In this document: positions 1-5,857 of the stretch, piece by piece
Numbering within the stretch: the stretch's first letter is position 1
Layout of the letters: the number at the start of each line of letters is the position of its first letter
Origin: JBOFDK01 sp051650305
GTDB taxonomy: Bacteria; Bacillota; Clostridia; Lachnospirales; Cellulosilyticaceae
Assembly: GCA_051650305.1 (NCBI GenBank)
Contig: JBOFIT010000260.1
Span: 1 to 9,046, forward strand
Direction of reading: 5' to 3'
Length of the DNA stretch: 9,046 nucleotides
Notes under the pieces: generated by a model
The model's database searches: none
Told to the model about the DNA's origin: nothing
The model's input: only the letters and a program-made list of their open reading frames with translations
Translations under genes and position numbers: made by a program

Positions 1-136
1 CAAAACTACGTATTTGTTGCCCTATATGAAAAATGTCAAATGTATCGGTAGGAAAGTGCTTCTCAAGATAATGAACGGTTTGCAATGTAACACTATTTTT
101 TCCTTTTGGACTTCCGTTAAGTACCACTATTTTCAT
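1..136 (-). CDS. NAD(P)H-dependent FMN reductase / flavodoxin-like protein, 5' part only
   Basis: This is a minus-strand gene cut by the left edge; its first 45 codons are visible. It starts MKIVVLNGSPKGKNSVT: a short hydrophobic beta strand followed by the N-G-S-P-x-G-x-x-S-x-T loop. That loop binds the FMN phosphate in flavodoxin-like NAD(P)H-dependent oxidoreductases. The ATG at 136 is preceded by AAAGGAGTG (142-150), a good ribosome binding site, so the start is firm. Family members are usually around 180-250 residues and act in the cytoplasm, passing electrons from NAD(P)H through FMN to quinones, azo compounds, nitro compounds or iron. The substrate cannot be told from this fragment. 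It is transcribed divergently from the symporter gene. The family call is fairly sure; the specific function is unknown. Confidence 0.8.
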   Translation of the reverse strand, partial: MKIVVLNGSPKGKNSVTLQTVHYLEKHFPTDTFDIFHIGQQIRSF

Positions 137-169
137 GTAATCACTCCTTTAATTATTTATACTTTTATT

Positions 170-198
170 ATTTTATCACACTTTATTCATCAATCCAA
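170..198 (-). promoter_or_regulatory. Possible sigma-A promoter for the flavodoxin-like gene
   Basis: On the minus strand, TTGGAT (193-198) lies 17 bases upstream of TAAAAT (170-175). The -10 matches TATAAT at five of six positions, but the -35 only keeps TTG. The start codon at 136 is about 25-30 bases downstream of the expected transcript start. The region is very A+T-rich, so chance matches are easy. Confidence 0.35.
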
Positions 199-232
199 AA
201 TGAAATAACTTGTCTTTTTTCTCTCTTACCGA

Positions 233-261
233 TTGACACCATTCGACATTTACCGTATACT
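233..261 (+). promoter_or_regulatory. Sigma-A promoter of the PyrR-attenuated symporter gene
   Basis: A perfect -35 box TTGACA (233-238) is followed, with the ideal 17-base spacer, by TATACT (256-261; five of six matches to TATAAT). The expected transcript start is near 267-269, which gives a leader of about 145 bases before the ATG at 412. That leader holds the PyrR loop, the antiterminator and the terminator in the right order. Expression is therefore probably constitutive at initiation and controlled by early termination. Confidence 0.8.
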
Positions 262-278
262 TAGTCACTAGTAGGATA

Positions 279-309
279 CCTTTAAGATAGTCCCGTGAGG
301 CTAATAAGG
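279..309 (+). promoter_or_regulatory. PyrR-binding RNA hairpin (anti-antiterminator)
   Basis: The RNA segment at 289-302, AGUCCCGUGAGGCU, matches the known PyrR-binding consensus ARUCCNGNGAGGYU at every position. It sits in a hairpin closed below by CCUU (279-282) pairing with AAGG (306-309); the upper stem is formed by AGUC/GGCU. In Bacillus pyr operons, PyrR with UMP or UTP bound stabilises this hairpin, blocks the antiterminator and allows termination. It starts only about 10 bases after the predicted transcript start. pyrR itself is not in the window. The motif is read directly from the sequence; the UMP/UTP response is inferred from the family. Confidence 0.88.
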
Positions 310-357
310 ATGATACATCCCAATTGGAACGTGTATGAAGTCTTAATATCTTAGGGG
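279..357 (+). promoter_or_regulatory. Antiterminator helix competing with the PyrR loop and the terminator
   Basis: CCUUUAAGAUA (279-289) can pair with UAUCUUAGGGG (347-357) over 11 base pairs, two of them G-U. The first strand is the 5' side of the PyrR-binding hairpin; the second overlaps the end of the 5' arm and the loop of the terminator. The helix therefore excludes both other structures. It also explains the run of six G in the terminator loop. This is the three-way switch layout of PyrR attenuators. The pairings were worked out by eye, without energy calculation. Confidence 0.75.
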
Positions 358-376
358 GGTATTAGGACTTTTTTTT
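338..376 (+). terminator. Intrinsic terminator of the pyrimidine attenuator
   Basis: AAGUCUUAAUAU (338-349) pairs with GUAUUAGGACUU (359-370) over 12 base pairs including two G-U, around a 9-base loop; the 3' arm runs into eight T (369-376). It lies 35 bases before the symporter start codon, after a strong promoter and a PyrR-type loop. It is therefore a regulatory attenuator rather than the end of a gene, and no gene ends here. Confidence 0.88.
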
Positions 377-400
377 ATGGTGTCCTACCATAAATCACCC

Positions 401-406
401 AGGAGG
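401..406 (+). promoter_or_regulatory. Ribosome binding site of the symporter gene
   Basis: AGGAGG lies five bases before the ATG at 412 and fixes that start. UGUCCU at 381-386 is complementary to AGGACA at 404-409, which overlaps the last half of the site. A hairpin that partly hides it is possible, though unproven. Confidence 0.85.
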
Positions 407-411
407 ACATT

Positions 412-1749
412 ATGAAATCAATCAAACAATCAAAAAATAAACTTCCACTTCAAATGGCAATTGCCTTAGGTTGTGGTTTACTTGCAGGAACATTTTTCCT
501 TTTCTTAAGAGAATACTTACTTTCATCTGGTAGCCAAAACATTTGGGAAACCATCAACCTTTTACTCTTCCAAGATATCACGAAGCACACTAGTGCACTT
601 GGTATTTTCTATATTATTGGACAACTCTTTGTTCAGTCACTTCAGCTCATCATCATTCCTATGGTCTTTACATCCATTACCCTTGCTATGTGTCGCATTT
701 CAGATACAAAAAAACTCGGCCGTATTTCTTACAAAACAATTTTAGGCTTCTTAGCAACATCACTTTGTTCACTTGTACTTGCAGGCGTATTTGGTCTTGT
801 GGCCCATAAGTTAGGTTTCTTCAATGTAAACATCGGTGAGATGGCTGCTCAAACAGGTGCAGCTGGTAGCAATCCTCTCCTTGTTATTACACAAGCCATT
901 CCAAACAACTTAACAACAGCTTTCTCTGACAACGGTAAAGTACTTGCCATCGTCTTTATCGCAGTTGTATGTGGCTTATGCATCCATCACTTAGGGGATG
1001 AAATTACTGTTCTTAAGAAAGTTTTTGAAGAAGTTAACAAAATCATTACTGTGTTCTTAAGTTTTGTCATTACAAAATTTGGTCCACTAGCAATCTTCGT
1101 CCTTATCACAAGAACTTTTGCAATCTACGGTATAGACCACTTAAAACCAGCTTTAGCTTATGTACTGACAACCGTTGTAGCACTGCTTATTTTCTTAGTT
1201 TTCGGTTACGGCCTCTTTATCTTCGTGACAACAAAACTTAACCCAGTGATTTTCGTAAAGAAAATTGCTAAAGTAGCACTCTTTGGTTTCTCAACTTCAT
1301 CTTCAGCATCTACTTTACCATTGAATACACAGACAGCTGTCAATGAACTAGGTGTTAATGAAGAAGTAGCATCTTTCGTCTTACCACTTGGTATGACAAT
1401 CAATATGAATGGTACAGCTATCATGCAAATTATTGCAGCTGTTTTCATCGCTTCAAGTGCTGGCTATGAGATTACCATCGGAAGCATCTTAACTATCGGG
1501 TTATTAGCACTTATCGCTTCAGTAGGTACACCTGCTGCTCCTGGTGCTGGCGCAATCATTCTTTTCACAGTACTTACAGGTATGGGCTACCAAAATGATG
1601 CTGCAGTACTTGCTTACTCACTGATCCTTGCAATCAACCGACCAGTTGAAATGCTTGTGACATCACTTAATGTAGTAGGTGATGCTGCAACCGCAGTAGT
1701 GGTGGCAAAATCAGAAAATGCATTAGATGAAAAACGTTATAACGCATAG
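412..1749 (+). CDS. SLC1/DAACS-family cation symporter under PyrR control (candidate pyrimidine-precursor transporter)
   Basis: An integral membrane symporter of 445 residues, normal for the dicarboxylate/amino acid:cation symporter family (GltP, DctA, GltPh). It has about eight membrane helices and two re-entrant hairpins. Visible signatures are the serine-rich hairpin 1 (STSSSASTLP, 294-303), NMNGT (331-335) in helix 7, hairpin 2 GTPAAPGAG (372-380), and NVVGD (420-424) in helix 8. Aligning by eye to GltPh, the arginine that grips the acidic side chain (R397) is V416, D394 is E413, D390 is N409, and the NMDGT aspartate of a sodium site is N333. D405 is kept as D424. Acidic amino acids bound in the usual way are therefore doubtful. 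The leader carries a PyrR attenuator, so expression should fall when UMP/UTP is high. Candidate substrates are orotate (transported by DctA in enteric bacteria), aspartate, or another pyrimidine precursor. Family assignment is firm; the substrate is inference. Confidence 0.93.
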   Translation: MKSIKQSKNKLPLQMAIALGCGLLAGTFFLFLREYLLSSGSQNIWETINLLLFQDITKHTSALGIFYIIGQLFVQSLQLIIIPMVFTSITLAMCRISDTKKLGRISYKTILGFLATSLCSLVLAGVFGLVAHKLGFFNVNIGEMAAQTGAAGSNPLLVITQAIPNNLTTAFSDNGKVLAIVFIAVVCGLCIHHLGDEITVLKKVFEEVNKIITVFLSFVITKFGPLAIFVLITRTFAIYGIDHLKPALAYVLTTVVALLIFLVFGYGLFIFVTTKLNPVIFVKKIAKVALFGFSTSSSASTLPLNTQTAVNELGVNEEVASFVLPLGMTINMNGTAIMQIIAAVFIASSAGYEITIGSILTIGLLALIASVGTPAAPGAGAIILFTVLTGMGYQNDAAVLAYSLILAINRPVEMLVTSLNVVGDAATAVVVAKSENALDEKRYNA

Positions 1750-1750
1750 T

Positions 1751-1789
1751 AAAAAATGGACTGTTGCATGATGCAACAGTCCATTTTTT
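1751..1789. terminator. Bidirectional intrinsic terminator between convergent genes
   Basis: A perfect 39-base inverted repeat: 1751-1769 is the exact reverse complement of 1771-1789 around a single central base. In RNA this gives a stem of about 17 pairs with an ATGAT loop. Each arm ends in six A or T, so it ends with a U run on either strand. It starts one base after the symporter stop codon and lies 29 bases beyond the methyltransferase stop at 1819, so it should terminate both convergent transcripts. Confidence 0.93.
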
Positions 1790-1818
1790 ATAGGCATAAC
1801 CCTCGTAAAAAGCCTTTT

Positions 1819-3312
1819 CTAGTTCGCTTGATTCACTTGTATGATGTAGAGATACGCGCCTTCTTTTTTAGAGATAGGCCACATCTTGACGATCTCTAAT
1901 GACTCATGGCGTTTTACATTTTTTTCTACTAAATCACTGTCTCTTGTGTAAAGTACCATCGTTGCCTTTGGTGCTACTACTTGTAGAGCTTTATAGAAGA
2001 AACGTGTATATAGCTCTTCGATTTCTGTGGCAGTCTTACGCCCCATCTGCGTTGGCATATTGGTGATAATCTCATCAAAGGCATACTTATGGGTAAAGTC
2101 GAAGAAATCTCTATTGATAAAGTAAATGTCTGTATCCGCACGGTTGGCATTTTCTATGGCACCATCTATAGCATCTCCATAAATATCTACCCCATACATC
2201 ACTTGGCTAGATACTTTCTCATGACGTTCAATCAGCATCGTACCTACACCACAGAATGGGTCTAGTACTTGTGCCTCCCCATTAAGGTATGGCTTTGCAA
2301 GTTCTATGACAAGGGCTGCTTCATTTGGCGCAATACTTGTGGCAATGGTATTTTTGCGGTAATCAAATCGTCTGTCTTTGATGGTATACAGTTTAAGAAG
2401 TACATTAAAGTACCCGTCTTTGTTCTCGATAAGGCGTATCTCAAACTCATAGTTCGATGTGGAATTGATCAGTTCTCTTTTTGAAAGGCGCTCAAGCTCT
2501 GCTGCCATTTTCTTTGTAAATGTACTTTTCTTATCCAAAGCCATACGTGTCTTTAGCTCTATTCTGAAATAGTATGGTGGCCATCCTTCATGTCTCTCAT
2601 TTAAAAATGCCATTAAGTCGCTAGCATAAAGTGCACTGGCTGCACTTATAGGGTCCATAGCTACCTTTGGTAAAGTCTTTAAGGGGAAGAGAATCTCCGA
2701 ATACGTACGTATCTTCAGAAGTTCACGCATCTTATCTGTACGTGCTACAACCCCTGCATTAAATACTTTCCCCTTCCCTGACTTGATTTGGTCCAGTGTA
2801 ACTTCACGATGGTCTCTATTGGTTAGTAATATGCAGTCTGTCTCTTCTTTGTAGCCTGTAAATGGATGCATGGTCGGCTTATCTAATTTAATGCACATTT
2901 GTGAAAGTATACGAATCTCCTCATTCACATGCTTCAAGCTATTTTCCTCGACTTGTATCGTCGTAAGGTGATTAAGTCTCGCTTTTAAAGCATCTGCAAA
3001 CTGGCTATAGGTATAGTTGCTAAGTGCTACTAGATAATCCGGCTTGACAAAAAGCTTCTCCTCTTTCTCATAAGCTTCAAAAAGCTTCGTTTCAAATCCT
3101 TCGACTTCTAACTCGCCCATAATAAGTGCCACATTTTTACGTACCTTGGCATCCTCATCTGCTAAGAGCTTGTACAAAGTATCATACTGCCCATCCAGTT
3201 CATAATATAACACGCGGTTATTTAATGGTTCTTTTATAAGCTTACGTAGTTCAATAAGGTTTTTTCTCGTATCTTCACCGTTGGTAATTTTTTGATAAAG
3301 TGTCGTAATCAT
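1819..3312 (-). CDS. HEAT-like repeat plus class I SAM-dependent methyltransferase, RlmL/THUMP-related
   Basis: A 497-residue protein. Residues about 20-115 are helical, with HEAT-like pairs (for example LLADEDAKVRKNVALIMGEL). The middle part (about 185-325) resembles the region before the catalytic domain of RlmL/Trm14-type RNA methyltransferases (ARTDKMRELLKIRTYSEILFP; FDYRKNTIATSIAPNEAAL). The C-terminal class I Rossmann domain has motif I VLDPFCGVGTML (349-360) and the acidic SAM ribose residue in GVDIYGDAI (D376). Motif IV reads NMPT (418-421), where N2-guanine RNA methyltransferases have NPPY or DPPY. The substrate is thus uncertain: probably RNA, but altered or lost catalysis is possible. 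The ATG at 3312 follows GGAGAA (3316-3321). The gene lies 67 bases downstream of the cyclophilin gene with no terminator visible between, so it is probably co-transcribed. It ends at the shared bidirectional terminator. I know no gene symbol for this architecture. Confidence 0.85.
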   Translation of the reverse strand: MITTLYQKITNGEDTRKNLIELRKLIKEPLNNRVLYYELDGQYDTLYKLLADEDAKVRKNVALIMGELEVEGFETKLFEAYEKEEKLFVKPDYLVALSNYTYSQFADALKARLNHLTTIQVEENSLKHVNEEIRILSQMCIKLDKPTMHPFTGYKEETDCILLTNRDHREVTLDQIKSGKGKVFNAGVVARTDKMRELLKIRTYSEILFPLKTLPKVAMDPISAASALYASDLMAFLNERHEGWPPYYFRIELKTRMALDKKSTFTKKMAAELERLSKRELINSTSNYEFEIRLIENKDGYFNVLLKLYTIKDRRFDYRKNTIATSIAPNEAALVIELAKPYLNGEAQVLDPFCGVGTMLIERHEKVSSQVMYGVDIYGDAIDGAIENANRADTDIYFINRDFFDFTHKYAFDEIITNMPTQMGRKTATEIEELYTRFFYKALQVVAPKATMVLYTRDSDLVEKNVKRHESLEIVKMWPISKKEGAYLYIIQVNQAN

Positions 3313-3379
3313 CCGTTCTCCATTCTTTCTATCTGTCTTCTCCGTACCATATCACTTTTTTTGAGTTCTAACAAGCCAC

Positions 3380-4312
3380 CTAGCCTTGTATACGTACAGG
3401 CTCCTCATAAGTGATTCCTTTGGTATCTACTGTGATGTCTTCAATAACGATTGGTGTTTGTGGTTGGTCATTGGCGTCAGTAGCTGTCTCTTCTATGGCT
3501 CTCACAACGTCCATGCCTTTTATGACTTTACCAAACGCTGCATAGTAGCCGTCTAAATGCTCTGAAACACTTGTCATAATGAAGAACTGACTACCTGCTG
3601 AATTAGGTTCCATACTTCTTGCCATGGATAAGATACCTTCTGTATGTGGTAATACATTAAGTTTGTTATTTGCAAGGAATTCACCTTCTATGCTGTAGCC
3701 TGGTCCACCCATGCCTGTGCCTTCTGGGCATCCACCTTGTATCATAAAGTCCTGAATCACACGATGGAACGTTAAGCCGTCATAAAAGTCTTTATTTACA
3801 AGACTAATAAAGTTATTCACTGTATTAGGTGCGACGTGTGGATAAAGCTCTGCTTCAATGGTTCCCATCCCTTTTATAGTCATCGTTACCACTGGCAATT
3901 GATTTGTAATGGTAATTTTATGCGTGGGTGCATCCCATCCTACTTTGCAATCTAAGTTTTCACTAATGAGGCGAATAGGTACCATCGCTGTATTCCCTAT
4001 TAATCGTGGTGCTGCTTCTAATGCTTTAACCTCTTCTCCAATTTGTGCATTAGAGTTGCCTATTTGCATGATGATATACTTCGTTGCTTTAGTAATGATA
4101 ATGCCTTTATTTTCTGGTATGTATTCTACTTCTGCACCTAGCTCTTCACTGATGACTCTTAGTGGTACAAAAGTAGTGCCTTTTTCTATAAAAGGCGCTA
4201 CCTCCATTTGAATTGGTTTTTCATCAATGATGACACTAATCTGACTTGCTTGTACTGAAATAGCCACTACAAATAACATGATAAAACTCATTAGACTTAA
4301 TTTTCTTCTCAT
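3380..4312 (-). CDS. Secreted cyclophilin-type peptidyl-prolyl isomerase with N-terminal stalk domain
   Basis: A 310-residue exported protein. Residues 1-23 form a signal peptide (MRRK, hydrophobic core, then VQAS), with no lipobox cysteine. Residues about 25-137 are a copper-amine-oxidase-like stalk domain made of two similar halves, with TFVPLRVISEELGAEVEY and AMVPIRLISENLDCKVGW as the repeated signature. Residues about 143-300 are a cyclophilin domain. It has the catalytic arginine in FHRVIQDFMIQGG (R184, with F189 and Q192), GILSMAR, GSQFFI (240-245) and LDGYYAAFGKV. The tryptophan used for cyclosporin binding in human CypA is H252 here, as is common in bacterial enzymes. It should isomerise X-Pro bonds to help extracellular protein folding near the cell wall. 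An upstream in-frame ATG (4330) would add six residues but overlaps the AAGGAG site (4321-4326), which lies eight bases before the chosen ATG. Confidence 0.92.
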   Translation of the reverse strand: MRRKLSLMSFIMLFVVAISVQASQISVIIDEKPIQMEVAPFIEKGTTFVPLRVISEELGAEVEYIPENKGIIITKATKYIIMQIGNSNAQIGEEVKALEAAPRLIGNTAMVPIRLISENLDCKVGWDAPTHKITITNQLPVVTMTIKGMGTIEAELYPHVAPNTVNNFISLVNKDFYDGLTFHRVIQDFMIQGGCPEGTGMGGPGYSIEGEFLANNKLNVLPHTEGILSMARSMEPNSAGSQFFIMTSVSEHLDGYYAAFGKVIKGMDVVRAIEETATDANDQPQTPIVIEDITVDTKGITYEEPVRIQG

Positions 4313-4320
4313 TGCTATTT

Positions 4321-4326
4321 CTCCTT
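4321..4326 (-). promoter_or_regulatory. Ribosome binding site fixing the cyclophilin start
   Basis: AAGGAG on the minus strand stands eight bases before the ATG at 4312. It lies inside the six-codon extension that the upstream ATG at 4330 would give, so the shorter form, which begins directly with a standard signal peptide, is preferred. Confidence 0.8.
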
Positions 4327-4342
4327 CCATTATCTTTTGTTC

Positions 4343-4373
4343 ATTATACCATTATTTTACTGGATTTTGTCCC
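4343..4373 (-). promoter_or_regulatory. Extended -10 promoter for the cyclophilin-methyltransferase pair
   Basis: The minus strand shows TGGTATAAT: a perfect TATAAT (4343-4348) with the TGn extension. A weak -35, GGGACA (4368-4373), lies 19 bases upstream, and extended -10 promoters tolerate this. The expected transcript start is near 4336, about 25 bases before the start codon. It sits in the 64-base gap after the dbpA stop, where no terminator is visible, so read-through from helD-dbpA may add to its output. Confidence 0.6.
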
Positions 4374-4376
4374 TTT

Positions 4377-5813
4377 TTAGCGATCCGCCTTTGTAACTTT
4401 TCTAAGGCGACCTTTGATTGGTATATGCTGAAGTTGCTTCAGTACGCTTTCCCCTTTGCCTCCTAGAATCTCTACAAAAGTAGATACATCTAGGACGTTA
4501 ATAATGCCGATATCGTCTGCAGTCATACCTTGAAGATTACATAGGGTGCCTACCACATCCACTGGACGCATCTTTGTCTTCTTCCCTGCATTGATATGAA
4601 GCTTCATAATATCTGTAGCGGATTCTTTTTCTTTAACTTCCAGACGTATACGACTTTTCTTATCGAACGCTTCTTGGTGCTTCTGCGCTTCCGCTTCTTC
4701 TGGTAATGTACCTTTTGGAATGACATTTCCTCTGTAGCTTTCGATTGCCTTTAGGAAAATACTATCTCTTGGTGTGATAAAGCTTATGGATTTACCTGTA
4801 CGCCCTGCACGGCCTGTACGCCCGATACGGTGAACGTAGTTTTCCTTATCTTCTGGTAGGTCGTAGTTCACTACATGGGTAATATGATCGATGTCAATCC
4901 CTCTAGCTGCCACGTCTGTAGCTACAAGGTATCTGCTATAGCCACGTCTAAAGTCTTCCATCACTTGCTGTCTGTCTCTTTGCTCCATCCCACCGTGAAG
5001 TTTCATACAAGGAACATCTAGTGCTCTTATGTCATCATACACTTTGTCTACTTGTACCTTTGTGTTGCAGAAAATCATACAACTCTCTGGATTCTCTACA
5101 CGCAGTACACGGTAAAGTGCTGCTGTCTTTTCCTCTTCTTTAACGAAGTGGCCTATTTCTTCTACTTGTTCTGTGGTTCGAAGTGGGCTTTCTATCTCAA
5201 TGTGTACTGGACTTGAAAGTACATCTTCACAGAGTGCTTGTATATCCTTTGGCATCGTCGCTGAGAAAAGCATCGTAACACGTTCTTTAGGCAGAAAGCT
5301 AAGAATAGTACGAATTTGCTCGACAAAGCCCATACGTAGCATTTCATCTGCTTCATCAATCACAAGATAACGTATATTCTCTGTAGACCATGTGCCTTTC
5401 TCTAGGTGATCGATGACACGCCCTGGTGTCCCTACTACCACGTGAGTCTTCTGCTTGATTTGCTTTTGTTGATGCATAAATGAAGCCTTACCATACAGTG
5501 CTACTACTTTCATACGCTTAAAGCGACCTATATGAAAGAAATCCTCTGCTACTTGCATAGCAAGTTCTCTTGTAGGTGTAAGTACAAGGGCCTGTGGCTT
5601 GTTGTCCTCCCAGTCTACCTTTTCACAAATTGGTATAGCAAAAGCTGCTGTCTTCCCGCTTCCTGTCTTTGACTGTACCACTAAATCCTTTCCGCCTAGG
5701 GCTACTGGTATGACTTCTTGTTGTACTTTTGTAGGGCTTGTAAAACCAAGCCCTTCTAATGCTTTCCCTAGTTCTTTACTTAGTCCATAATCTTCAAATG
5801 TTATTGGTTCCAT
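4377..5813 (-). CDS. dbpA: DEAD-box RNA helicase DbpA/YxiN type (23S rRNA-specific)
   Basis: A 478-residue ATP-dependent RNA helicase, close in length to Bacillus YxiN. In order it shows the Q motif (FEDYGLSKEL to TKVQQ, 6-32), Walker A SKTGSGKT (48-55), PTRELA (80-85), TPGR (129-132), DEAD (153-156), SAT (184-186), ATDVAARGID (298-307) and HRIGRTGR (328-335). The C-terminal segment (about 400-473) matches the DbpA RNA-binding domain, an RRM-like fold that in YxiN and E. coli DbpA recognises hairpin 92 of 23S rRNA. Its likely role is remodelling the peptidyl-transferase region during large-subunit assembly. The ribosome binding site is poor (only GAAAGAGA before ATGGAACC), so translation may depend on the helD gene 34 bases upstream. 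The start agrees with the usual N-terminus of the family. Confidence 0.95.
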   Translation of the reverse strand: MEPITFEDYGLSKELGKALEGLGFTSPTKVQQEVIPVALGGKDLVVQSKTGSGKTAAFAIPICEKVDWEDNKPQALVLTPTRELAMQVAEDFFHIGRFKRMKVVALYGKASFMHQQKQIKQKTHVVVGTPGRVIDHLEKGTWSTENIRYLVIDEADEMLRMGFVEQIRTILSFLPKERVTMLFSATMPKDIQALCEDVLSSPVHIEIESPLRTTEQVEEIGHFVKEEEKTAALYRVLRVENPESCMIFCNTKVQVDKVYDDIRALDVPCMKLHGGMEQRDRQQVMEDFRRGYSRYLVATDVAARGIDIDHITHVVNYDLPEDKENYVHRIGRTGRAGRTGKSISFITPRDSIFLKAIESYRGNVIPKGTLPEEAEAQKHQEAFDKKSRIRLEVKEKESATDIMKLHINAGKKTKMRPVDVVGTLCNLQGMTADDIGIINVLDVSTFVEILGGKGESVLKQLQHIPIKGRLRKVTKADR

Positions 5814-5831
5814 TGTTGTCTCTTTCTTCTT

Positions 5832-5857
5832 CTATTTTTCTATTTTTCTATTTTTCT
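5832..5857. repeat. Tandem octamer at the helD-dbpA junction
   Basis: Three exact copies of CTATTTTT on the plus strand (5832-5839, 5840-5847, 5848-5855) followed by CT. On the minus strand each copy ends in TAG. The copy at 5848-5850 is the helD stop codon, and the other two place TAG in the remaining two frames because the unit is eight bases long. It fills most of the short gap before dbpA. Confidence 0.9.

Noticed and set aside
14..208. A 64-codon plus-strand reading frame at the left edge
   Set aside because: It is antisense to the flavodoxin-like gene, which has a clear FMN-loop motif and a good ribosome binding site, and it runs on through that gene's leader. It has no ribosome binding site of its own and no recognisable motif.
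1206..1448. Minus-strand reading frame inside the symporter gene, and similar antisense frames in the other genes
   Set aside because: These are shadows of conserved coding regions. They lack ribosome binding sites, and their sequences show only mirrored composition.
4313..4330. Upstream ATG giving the cyclophilin six extra residues (MEGEIA)
   Set aside because: Those codons contain the AAGGAG ribosome binding site for the next ATG, and the extra acidic residues would spoil the normal signal peptide start.
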